Shown: positions 19,296 to 27,600 of the stretch, one piece after another
Layout of the letters: each line of letters opens with the position of its first letter
How positions within the stretch are numbered: the first letter of the stretch is position 1
NCBI GenBank assembly: GCA_902800395.1
Contig: CADCEC010000010.1
Coordinates: forward strand, 92,122-156,121
Source of the DNA: an uncultured Bacteroidota bacterium
GTDB taxonomy: Bacteria > Bacteroidota > Bacteroidia > Bacteroidales > P3
Length of the DNA: 64,000 bases
Reading direction: 5' to 3'
Made by a program: the position numbers and the translations under genes
The notes under the pieces: model-generated
What the model was told of the DNA's origin: nothing
What the model saw: only the letters and a program-made list of their open reading frames with translations
Database searches by the model: none

Positions 19296-20499
19296 ATATT
19301 GTATAGGTGTTCGGCGTCTCCATGTGGTCGCCCTCAAGCGTCTCTGTGGCACTCATGGTTTCCATATTCCCCATAGTTCCCATCACTAACAACTGGTACG
19401 CATAGTAGCCCTGCTTCAGCAGCAGGCGTTTCACGTAGGCTTTGTATTTGGGGTTATAATCCATGCGGCTCGTCGAGTCGAACTTCCAATCCGTCAACTG
19501 TCCCACCACGTAAACGCTCTTGTCCAGCCACGGTTGCGCCATCGGCAGTGTGATGTTCACCCAAACGTATTCCGCCTCTATTGTCGGCCGCTGTCGCCCC
19601 TGTACATTCACCTTCATGCCGCCGTTGAGGGTGGTCTCGCTGAGGAAGTGCTTCTTCGAGCGGTCCTCCTCGGGTTGCAGGATGGCGAAGAGTTCGCCGC
19701 CGTATTCCTCCACTTTCTGCACGTTGTACATCGGCGCGTAGATGTTGCTGCAGTCGAAGTAGCGGAAGGTGTTGCCGCCCCAGAAGACGTTGCAGGGACG
19801 GAAGCGGTAGCAGAGGGCGGCGCCGTCATAGCCCGAGAACTCGAGCCACCGGGCGTTGTCCTCGCGTCCGTTCTGCTGCACCAGCACCCGTTCGTACTCC
19901 TGCCGCAGCTGGGGCGTGAGAAAACTATTATCTAATATCTCTAAACTCTTAACTGAAATGTCCACTTCCTGCCGTTTTCTGAGGCTCATGCCGTCGTAGG
20001 GTTTCGTCAGTTCGGCCTCGATTCTGGCGCTCTCCTCTGTCACCCAGAAACGGCGCGTCAGCAGGGTGTCGCCTTCGCCGTCCGTCACCGCCAGCAGGTA
20101 GTTGCCGGAGTGGGTGAACTGGGCGAATTTGGCGGGGATGGCTTGGTGGTAGTGTACGTAGGGGCGCCGCGTGGTGAACGAGAAGTCGTAGTTCTCTATC
20201 TCGCCCTGTTCGAAGCCGTTCATGAAGTCGTAAGGCTCCAGGTCGTCGCGCCGCCAGTCGGCATCGCAGTGGGCGATGGACCAGCGGAGGTTTTCGGCCT
20301 CGTCGGCCAGCATGTCGAACTGCAGCACCAGCCGTTCACCGCGTCCCAGTGTCAGCACGGGGCGTTCGAGTTCCACCCCCTCGCGCGTCAGCGAGACGGT
20401 CTTCACCTCCTGTCTCCACGCCGAGTCTGTTATTGGATGTTGTGCGCTGAGAATCAGCCACTGGCAAGCTATCGTCAGAAAAATTGCTGTCCGTTTCAT
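19225..20499 (-). CDS. Type IX secretion system plug protein (DUF5103 family)
   Basis: This family includes the plug that closes the periplasmic side of the SprA T9SS translocon when it is not bound by PorV. About 424 residues with a signal peptide (MKRTAIFLTIACQWLILSAQ). Family features present: SIAHCDADWRRDDLEPYDF, GFEQGEIENYDFSF, YVHYHQAIP, HSGNYLLAV, LTRRFWV and GGNTFRYFDCSNIYAP. I chose the ATG at 20499 because the signal peptide begins there and a -7 box lies just upstream; an upstream in-frame start at 20526 would include that box. Residues encoded at 19921-19955 come from a TTAACT-rich low-complexity string. The 3' end overlaps the end of tilS by 71 nt on the other strand. Other T9SS genes are 25 kb away. 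Confidence 0.9.
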   Translation of the reverse strand: MKRTAIFLTIACQWLILSAQHPITDSAWRQEVKTVSLTREGVELERPVLTLGRGERLVLQFDMLADEAENLRWSIAHCDADWRRDDLEPYDFMNGFEQGEIENYDFSFTTRRPYVHYHQAIPAKFAQFTHSGNYLLAVTDGEGDTLLTRRFWVTEESARIEAELTKPYDGMSLRKRQEVDISVKSLEILDNSFLTPQLRQEYERVLVQQNGREDNARWLEFSGYDGAALCYRFRPCNVFWGGNTFRYFDCSNIYAPMYNVQKVEEYGGELFAILQPEEDRSKKHFLSETTLNGGMKVNVQGRQRPTIEAEYVWVNITLPMAQPWLDKSVYVVGQLTDWKFDSTSRMDYNPKYKAYVKRLLLKQGYYAYQLLVMGTMGNMETMSATETLEGDHMETPNTYTIFIYHREPADRADRLLSVRQIRPH

Positions 20500-20503
20500 G
20501 CTG

Positions 20504-20511
20504 CAAAGATA
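20504..20511 (-). promoter_or_regulatory. -7 box immediately upstream of the plug gene
   Basis: On the minus strand TATCTTTG is followed by only four bases (CAGC) before the ATG. Transcription would then start at or within a few bases of the start codon, giving an mRNA with almost no leader. The -33 element is weak (TTG at 20528-20530, short spacing). The box lies inside the decayed DUF6266 reading frame. Confidence 0.6.
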
Positions 20512-20533
20512 CGAAAAAATCCTCATTCAACGC

Positions 20534-20867
20534 TCCGATATATGCGCTCTCGGAGCAGCGTCCCGCGTTGTCCTGCACGAAGCCGTAGAGGTGCACCTCT
20601 TCGTTCCCCCAATAGGAGGGCAGCGTCACCGTGATGCTCCCCATGCGGCGGTAGACCGGCAGCGACAGCACCGCCTCCTCACGCCTCGCATTGACCGCCG
20701 CCACATACACGCGGTCGTTCCCGTTGCAGTTCCGGTGCTCGGGGTTCTTCTCAAAAGAACTCCTCGGGCATCGCCCGCGTGACCCATATCCCGCGCCACT
20801 GATACCCAACCACTTTTCCAATCTTTCCGACATACGGCCCATTGATGCCGCCTAACTGCTTTCCCAT
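20534..20867 (-). pseudogene. Frameshifted, internally deleted DUF6266 family gene
   Basis: From ATG at 20867 the minus strand encodes 38 residues (MGKQLGGINGPYVGKIGKVV, then GYQWRGIWVTRAMPEEFF) and stops at TGA 20751-20753. This is the typical N-terminus of DUF6266 proteins. Directly after, in the +1 frame, comes a typical DUF6266 C-terminus: NGNDRVYVAAVNA, SLPVYRRMGSITVTLP, WGNEEVHLYGFVQD and SESAYIG. The family is normally about 200 residues; joined, these pieces give only about 110, so the middle is missing as well. The natural stop also appears lost, because the second frame runs on into the plug gene. DUF6266 function is unknown. A programmed shift at TTT TGA cannot be ruled out but would not restore the missing middle. 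Confidence 0.75.
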
Positions 20868-21087
20868 TTTTTTGTAATGTTTAATGGTTAACGGTTAGTG
20901 GTTAACGATTTAACATGGCTTGCGTCAGCCCCGTTAACCTTTAATCTTTAAATTTTAACCCTTATGATAACGTTATCTACTTCTATTTATTGTTTACCAA
21001 AGTAAAATTTAACAAAAATAGCATAAAAAGAATAGTAAAAGAAGATAAGAAGAGGATACTAAGAATTAATAGGTTACAAACAGAAAG

Positions 21088-21122
21088 AAAGTGCCCCGAA
21101 AGTGGTTTTTCGAGGCACTTTT
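21088..21122 (-). terminator. Second terminator of the 19.5-kb surface operon (possibly bidirectional)
   Basis: AAAGTGCC at 21088-21095 pairs with GGCACTTT at 21115-21122, and CGAAA/TTTCG extends the stem past one mismatch around a GTGGT loop. On the minus strand the stem is followed by CTTTCTG. It could work in both directions because T-rich sequence flanks both sides. Confidence 0.65.
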
Positions 21123-21128
21123 CAGCAG

Positions 21129-21158
21129 ACAAAAAAGGAACGCCGGCATCCTGCCGGC
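21129..21158 (-). terminator. First terminator of the 19.5-kb surface operon
   Basis: GCCGGC at 21142-21147 and 21153-21158 forms a strong 6-bp stem with an ATCCT loop. On the minus strand it is followed by GTTCCTTTTTTG, a good U-tract. It lies 21 nt after the stop codon of the last gene of the unit. Confidence 0.8.
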
Positions 21159-21179
21159 AGAAAGGGGTTATTAAAGTCT

Positions 21180-24100
21180 TTAGTCTTTTACGAGGCGGAC
21201 AAACATACTGCTGGATTTTTCGGCAATATGGATGGAGGGATAGTAGATGATGATGATGTTGGGTAAAGTGTATAGATAATATCCAGGCTCCTCTGTATAA
21301 ATATTAACTTTCCAATATAAGTAATTGGCGGAACTTGTCCATGATTGGAAGATGGTGTTCTGCCTATAGCAAGTGCTGCTCCAATAGGAGCCAGGATAGG
21401 AGTTCTCGGCTGTGGTGCCGCTGGTGGGGAGAAACACTGCTCCGGCAGCCTCCATCAGTGCCCATTGGGTGGTGTCATACACATTTTGCGCGTAGTTGCT
21501 TGTTGCTTGGGTGTGGGTGTTCGCAAAAGTGATGCCTGTTGGCGATGTCCAGTTGTCGGGGAGCAACACCATGCCGCGCACGCCATTGACGGTGGCCCAG
21601 CCTTGGAGATTGTGGGCGTTGGGGCGTCCGTTGATAATATACTCCCATTCGTCGCTAGTCAGCGTGCGCCACTGCCCTGGGGTATTGCCGCCGTTGGCGA
21701 TGGAGTTGTGGACACCCCAGTCGTAGTGTGCATTGGTTCCCACGAGATCCCAGTCGGCCATACGGGAAGAAGGCCCACAGCCGGAACTGCTATAATATTG
21801 CAAATAGGGAAGATAATAAGTATTTTCGAAGTCGGTGGGGTCATGGTAGCCGCTGGTGGCCCACGCGAACTGGTCTATCCAGCCGTTGTATGTGGCGGAA
21901 CGATAATTGTTGCCGATGCCGCGGTAGTCGTACTGATGGTTACCGAAACGCCACACGTCGGCGGAGGCTTTGTACTGCAAGTTGCCCTTGGAGAAGCGCA
22001 CCTGATGGGTGTCGCTTACAGAGAAGTAACCGGGCAGCACGCCGGGCTCTTCGATAATGAGCGAGAGGGTAATCATACTGTCGCAGCCAGCGGCATTGGT
22101 GATAACCTCCAGATAGTCGCCTGTCTCGTTATAGGTCTGTCCATGCCATGAGAAGGGACCGTTGCTGACGATAGTGGTGTCGAAATAGGTACACTGGCAA
22201 TCGAACGAACCCGGCGTATTGTTTTGTACCAGACGCACAAAACTTTCCACACTGCGGTTGTAGGAGGCCAACATATTCTGTTCGTTGTTCGTGGCGAAGC
22301 AGTAGGCGCCGCCATTGCCCTTCGACGAGGAGGTCCAGTAGCGTGCTACATCTGATGACCCCAAGGGCAGGAAGACCGCTCCTTGGACTTCCATCCTTTT
22401 CCAGTTGGCAATGGAATAGGTGTTCATCGTGGTTCGCGAGAAGGAAAGTCCCGGCAGGTCTGTCCAGTCATCTGGCAGCAGCACATAGCCCCTCACTGTC
22501 GTTGTCGATCCACTGGGTGTCGGGACATAGTAGATGGTGGCGCGACCCTGTAGGTTGGCGGCATCGGGGCGACGGTAGAGGAGATAGTCCCATTCTTCGC
22601 GAGACATAGTCCGCCAGAGATTTTGATCGGAACCGCCGTTGGAGATAACGTTGTATTGCCCCCAGTCGTAGTAGCGGCTGGTGCCGGTGAGGTTGGTGTC
22701 GGCCATAAAGGTGGAGGGGCCATATCCCTGCAAGTTATATTGCGACAAGGGTTCGGGGAGGTAGGTCTTGTTGTGGTCCCAGGGCGAGAACTGAATGTTT
22801 AGGGTGTCAACGGCATTGTGGTAACCACTGGTGGCCCAGCCGAAGAGGTCGCTCCAAGCAGGATAGTAAGAGGCCACGCAGGAGCTGTTGAGGACATCGT
22901 ATTGATGTTGGGCGAAGCGCCAGTATCTGTCGGATGATAGAAACTGGAGGTTTCCGCTAGAAAAGCGTACCTGAAGTCCTTCGCTGACAGAGAAGAGTCC
23001 TGGAAGGGCACCGATGCCCACATTCGAAGCCACCGAGAGGTGAAGCACGAATATGGAATCACAGCCGTTGACGGCGGTGAGGGTGTCGCCATAGTCACCC
23101 TGCACCGTATAGGTCGTTCCCCGCCAAGTGATGCCCGAAACGGTGCGAGCCACCGTGTCCTGCCTGTAAGAGGGAATGACGACAATCTGCACGCACACCA
23201 CGCTGTCGCAGCCCCCTTGGGCGATGAGACCCAGATGATGCTGGTAGGTGTCCGAAGAGCTGTAATTCCGCCCATACCACATCACACGTCCACAGACGTT
23301 CAGCACTGCTGTGTCGGCAGCGTTACGGTAGGAGTAGCAAGTGTCGGCAGCGATAATATTCAGGTGGAGGGTGTCGGTGCTGGGACATCCCACCTCGTTG
23401 TAATAATGATACTGATAGTGTCCCGATTGACGGTAGATGGTTCCATGCCAGAGGAGCGAATCGACGGCTGTGATGTTATGCGACAAGCGGGAACCGTGCC
23501 GGACGGTGAGGTGAAGTGTGTCGGTACTATAGAAGCCTTCGGCGTTGGAATAATGGTAGAGGTAGGTGCCCGAAGTGGTGTAACGGGTTCCGTTCCACAT
23601 GAAGGTGTCGCAGGTAGAGGTGGTGATAGCGGTATGCGACCCTTGGTCGAGGGAGTCGAGGTGGAGCAGCGAGAGGAGCGAGTCGAGGTAGTGGTATGTG
23701 AGAGCGTCCTGCGGGTCGGTGGGGTCGGCGAGATTTTTGAGTTGGTGGTTTCCTGCACTGTTGCCGAGTGCAGTTGTGGAGTCGAGGGTCTGAATTTCAG
23801 CACGGCGCGGAATCTTCACATAGCTGCCACCCGTGAGGAAAATGGTGTCGTGGGAGATGGAGAGCACCTGCTGTTCGACGAGCATGAAGCCGGCGTCGTT
23901 GGTGAACTGGCTGAGGGCTGTGGGAGTGTTAGTGAGGTGGTTGTAGTTGCCGTCGAAATCAATGGGGATGGTCACGCTGCTACCGCCGGTGAGGGAAATG
24001 GTGCGTCCCGCGATGGAGAGCGCCTGTACCTCGCCCGTGAGGTAGCCGGCATCGTTGGTGAAATGGCTGACATTAGTGGGACGGTTGCGGAGACTGTAAT

Positions 24101-24617
24101 AGTCGCCATCGAAGCGGTCGAGCACCACGAAGCTACCGCCCGTGAGGAAGATGGTGTCGTTGGAGATGGAGAGCATCTGTTTCTCGCGGAAGGAGACGCC
24201 GCGGAGGCTGTCGGTGACATGGACATTGAGGGCGTAAGGAACACTGATAAGCTGGTAGGAGGCCTGTAGGGGCGTACCTCCGTGTACGTCCTCTATCTCA
24301 ACCTTCATGGAGTAAGGACCGTTGCCCCAATCGATATCGCCAGCATTGACGATGGTGGAAAAGGAGCCAAAGCTATTTGTGGTGACGGTCTGTTGCTCCC
24401 GTAGGGGCGTACCCCCATGTACGCCCTCTATTTCGACCTTCAGTTGCAGGTTACAATAGGGCATTAGGTTGCCTTGTGCATCACGCACCACGGCCTGCAG
24501 CGAGAACTGCTGGGGTGAGGTGTTCTCCACTTGGCTGTTTGCCATCGAGGGGAGCAGCAGTGCCAGTAAGAGAGATGCCTGGGCAACTATTGATCTGATG
24601 ATGCTTTTTGGGTTCAT
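21180..24617 (-). CDS. Secreted fibre-like protein with two lectin-fold-like C-terminal domains (paralogue 1)
   Basis: A 1145-residue secreted protein, tandem paralogue of the next gene upstream. After a signal peptide comes a domain beginning FSLQAVVRDAQGN (about 38-135). Then three repeats of the type LSISNDTIFLTGGSF ... NRPTNVSHFTNDAGYLTGEVQ follow, the style seen in phage tail fibres and Bacteroidota surface fibres. Next come several W.G..Y..SG.Y modules ending GCDSI..LHL, with paired cysteines. Finally there are two ~250-residue domains (starting GLFSVSEGLQVRFSSGNLQF and GYFSVSDTHQVRFSKGNLQY). These contain GYGPS, YDWGQYN, WRTMSREEWDYLL and YWTSSS and end FVRLV, resembling Fibrobacter major-paralogous/formylglycine-enzyme-like folds. 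No T9SS sorting domain is visible. Export route and ligand are unknown. Confidence 0.82.
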   Translation of the reverse strand: MNPKSIIRSIVAQASLLLALLLPSMANSQVENTSPQQFSLQAVVRDAQGNLMPYCNLQLKVEIEGVHGGTPLREQQTVTTNSFGSFSTIVNAGDIDWGNGPYSMKVEIEDVHGGTPLQASYQLISVPYALNVHVTDSLRGVSFREKQMLSISNDTIFLTGGSFVVLDRFDGDYYSLRNRPTNVSHFTNDAGYLTGEVQALSIAGRTISLTGGSSVTIPIDFDGNYNHLTNTPTALSQFTNDAGFMLVEQQVLSISHDTIFLTGGSYVKIPRRAEIQTLDSTTALGNSAGNHQLKNLADPTDPQDALTYHYLDSLLSLLHLDSLDQGSHTAITTSTCDTFMWNGTRYTTSGTYLYHYSNAEGFYSTDTLHLTVRHGSRLSHNITAVDSLLWHGTIYRQSGHYQYHYYNEVGCPSTDTLHLNIIAADTCYSYRNAADTAVLNVCGRVMWYGRNYSSSDTYQHHLGLIAQGGCDSVVCVQIVVIPSYRQDTVARTVSGITWRGTTYTVQGDYGDTLTAVNGCDSIFVLHLSVASNVGIGALPGLFSVSEGLQVRFSSGNLQFLSSDRYWRFAQHQYDVLNSSCVASYYPAWSDLFGWATSGYHNAVDTLNIQFSPWDHNKTYLPEPLSQYNLQGYGPSTFMADTNLTGTSRYYDWGQYNVISNGGSDQNLWRTMSREEWDYLLYRRPDAANLQGRATIYYVPTPSGSTTTVRGYVLLPDDWTDLPGLSFSRTTMNTYSIANWKRMEVQGAVFLPLGSSDVARYWTSSSKGNGGAYCFATNNEQNMLASYNRSVESFVRLVQNNTPGSFDCQCTYFDTTIVSNGPFSWHGQTYNETGDYLEVITNAAGCDSMITLSLIIEEPGVLPGYFSVSDTHQVRFSKGNLQYKASADVWRFGNHQYDYRGIGNNYRSATYNGWIDQFAWATSGYHDPTDFENTYYLPYLQYYSSSGCGPSSRMADWDLVGTNAHYDWGVHNSIANGGNTPGQWRTLTSDEWEYIINGRPNAHNLQGWATVNGVRGMVLLPDNWTSPTGITFANTHTQATSNYAQNVYDTTQWALMEAAGAVFLPTSGTTAENSYPGSYWSSTCYRQNTIFQSWTSSANYLYWKVNIYTEEPGYYLYTLPNIIIIYYPSIHIAEKSSSMFVRLVKD
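24266..24293. repeat. GTAGGGGCG palindromic element in frame (copy a)
   Basis: GTAGGGGCGTAC at 24266-24277 is followed after six bases by GTACGTCC at 24284-24291, the partly matching opposite arm (7 of 8, one G-U). On the coding strand it encodes EDVHGGTPL. It is nearly identical to copy b 135 bp away in the same gene. Confidence 0.75.
24401..24428. repeat. GTAGGGGCG palindromic element in frame (copy b)
   Basis: GGGCGTAC at 24405-24412 and GTACGCCC at 24419-24426 form a perfect 8-bp inverted repeat with a 6-nt loop. It starts with the same GTAGGGG. On the coding strand it encodes EGVHGGTPL. Confidence 0.8.
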
Positions 24618-24622
24618 GGCGA

Positions 24623-27600
24623 TTAATCTTTGACGAGGCGGACGAAAAATTTGTTAGATTTGGAAGTATTGGAGTAACTTGTGTAAACATTATATCCAGG
24701 ATCTGCGGACTGAATGTTTATATACCAATAAAAATAATATGCAGACGAAGACCATGCGTGGAACACTCCAGATCGGTAAGTGGTGCTACTCCAGTAACTA
24801 GCGGAATAGGTAGATTCGGCAGTGGTGCCGGTAGTGGGCAAAAAGACGGCACCCGCGGCTTCCATGGTAGCCCACTGGGTGACACCGTAGATGTTCTGTA
24901 AATAGTTATTTCCACCTGAATTAAATGTAATTCCAGCAGGTAACGTCCAACTATCCGGAAGTAACACCATGCCGCGCACGCCATTCACCGTCGCCCAACC
25001 ACGAAGATTATTGGCATTTGTACGTCCATAGAGAAGATAATACCATTCACCATCAGAGAGTGTCCTCCACTGACCTGGGGTGTTGCCACCGTTGGCAATG
25101 GGATTGTGCACACCCCAGTCGTATTGAGCGCTGGTGTTTACAAGATCCCAGTCGGGCATGATACTGGAAGGCCCACAACCACTACCAGCACTCCATGGTT
25201 TGTATGATATGTTTCCAAAATCAGTGCTGTCGTGGTAACCGCTTGTGGCCCAGGCGAACTGGTCAATCCAGCCGGTATAAGTAGCGGACCGTTTGCTGTT
25301 GTCGGCACCGCGGTAGTCGTACTGGTGGTGGCCGAAGCGCCAGACATTGTTTGAGGCTTTGTACTGCAAGTTGCCCTTGGAAAAGCGCACCTGATGTGTG
25401 GCACTCACGGAGAAGTAGCCTGGCAGCACGCCGGGGTCCTCGATAATCAGCGAGAGGGAAATGATGGAATCGCAACCGGCTGCATTGGTAATGGCCTCCA
25501 TATAGTCGCCTGTTTCGGTATAGGTATGACTGTGCCATGTGAAGGGACCGGAAGAGATGATGGTGGTGTCGTAGTAGGTGCAGTTGCAGGTCATTGCATT
25601 GGGGTCGTAGGTTTGAGCCAGACGGACATAGTTCTGGTTGCTGCGGTTGTAGGGAGCGCGGAGGACGGTGGTAGTGGTACCGTTGATGGCCAGACAGTAG
25701 GCCGAGCCTGTGCCGCCGCTAGTAGAAGTCCAGTAGTAGCCCGCGGGCAGGAAGAGGGCACCAACCGCTTCCAGCTGCTTCCACTGGGTGAGAGTGTACG
25801 AATTTGTATTGTAGGAGGTAGCGTTGGCGGTAAAGGGAATGCCTGTGGGCAAGTTGGCATTGCCGTCATCGGCAAGGATAATGTAGCCTTGTACTGTGGC
25901 AGTACCGCCAGTAGCCGTCGGAACTCCCGTGATACGACCAATGGATCGAAGATAGGCGGCATTATTGCGCTGGTTGAGGAGGTAGTCCCACTCGTCGTTG
26001 GAGAGCAAGCGCCAGAGGCCCTCTTCAAAACCACCGTTGGCGATGTTGTTGAACTGACCCCAGTCGTAGTTGGCACTGGTGCCCGTGAGGTTGGTGTCGG
26101 CCATATTCAGCGAGGGTCCATAACCATACTGATTGTAGGTGTAGGCAGCGGTACCTGGAGTGGCTGAATGAGTGGAATGGTCGAAGGGTTGGAAATTGGT
26201 GTTCAATGGGTCTGCGGGGTCGTGGTAACCGCTGGTACCCCAGCCGAAGACATCGCTCCAGGTGGGATAATAGGCAGCAGCACAGGGAGTGTAGAGTACC
26301 TCGTATTGGTTCTCGGCAAAGCGCCAGAACATGTCGGACGAGAGGTATTGCAAGTTGCCGCTAGCAAAACGTACATACTCGCCGTTACCGATGGAAAAGA
26401 GCCCAGGAATGGAACCCACGCCGGAATTCGAACCGATGACGAGATGCAGCGTATAGATGGAATCGCAGCCATTGACGGCGGTAAGCGTGTCGTTGTAGTC
26501 GCCGGTGACGGTATAGCTATTGCCACGCCAGGTGACACCGGTGGCGGTACGGGCGGAGGTGTCGCCATGGAACATCGGCAGTATCACTACCTGTACACGC
26601 ACCACGCTGTCGCAGCCTCCGACGGCGATGTTGCCGAGGCTGTGCTCATACATGCCGGAAGCTGAAATAATGGCCCCATACCAGGAAGCACGTCCGCAGG
26701 CGTTGAGTTGTGCCGTATCATTCTCGAAACGGATGGAGGTACAGTCGGCACTGCCGGCATGGAGGGTGAGGTGCATGGTGTCGACGCTGGGACATCCGTA
26801 GAGGTTGAGGTAGTTGTAGACATAGGTTCCTGAAGCGGTGTAGAGGGTGTCGTGCCATGTGTAGGTACCCGTGGCGGTGATGTCCTCCACGTTGTGGGTG
26901 CCCACACGAACATAGAGTTTCAGTGTGTCGACGCTATAGAAACCTCCTTCGTTGGAGTAGGCATAGGTGTAGGTTCCCGTCAGAGAGTAGTGGGCTCCGT
27001 GCCAGAGAAAGGAGTCGCAAACATCGACCTGTGTGACGTTATGGGTGCTGTAGTTGGCATCAGGATTCTCGGCCAGTAGTGCCCAGATGGAGTCGACATA
27101 GTGCTTAGTGACGGCATCCTGTGGGTCGGTGGGGTCGAGGAGGTTCTTCAGTTGCTCGCCACCGGCGGAATTTCCCAATGCTACTACGTCGGCAAGGGTC
27201 TGCACCTCGGTGTAGTCGGGGATGACGACGTAACTGCCGCCGGTGAGGTAGATGGTGTCGTTGCCAAAAGAGAGCACCTGCACCTCCTGGGTGATGAAGC
27301 CCATATCGTTGGTGAACTGGCTGAGGTTGGTGGGACGGTTGGTGAGGCTGTTGTAGTTGCCGTCGAAGCCCGCAGGGAGCTTCACGAAGCTGCCGCCGGT
27401 GAGGAAGATGGTGTCGTGGGAGATGGAGAGCACCTGCACCTCGCCGGTGATGTAGCCGGCATCGTTGTTGAACTGGCTGATGTTGGTGGGGCGGTTGGTG
27501 AGGTGGTTGTAGTCGCCGTCGAAGTCGGGGGGCAGCACCACGAAGCTTCCGCCGGTGAGGTAGATGGTGTCGCCGTGCATCCAGAGCACCTGCTTCTCCT

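Larger units (their letters stand above)
20868..21179. other. Intergenic region with TTAAC-type repeats, a 12-bp palindrome and two terminators
   Basis: No gene was seen in these 312 nt. At about 20880-20945 there are degenerate TTAAC strings (TTAATGGTTAACGGTTAG and similar). A perfect 12-bp palindrome, GATAACGTTATC, is at 20965-20976. From 20990 to 21070 the sequence is A-rich and without structure. The last 90 nt hold two hairpins that act on the minus strand and are listed separately. Confidence 0.7.

Noticed and set aside
20336-20842. 168-codon minus-strand frame taken as one gene
   Set aside because: Its first part is the wrong frame of a DUF6266 N-terminus and its last part runs through the plug promoter and signal peptide. 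Only the middle is real, as part of a pseudogene.
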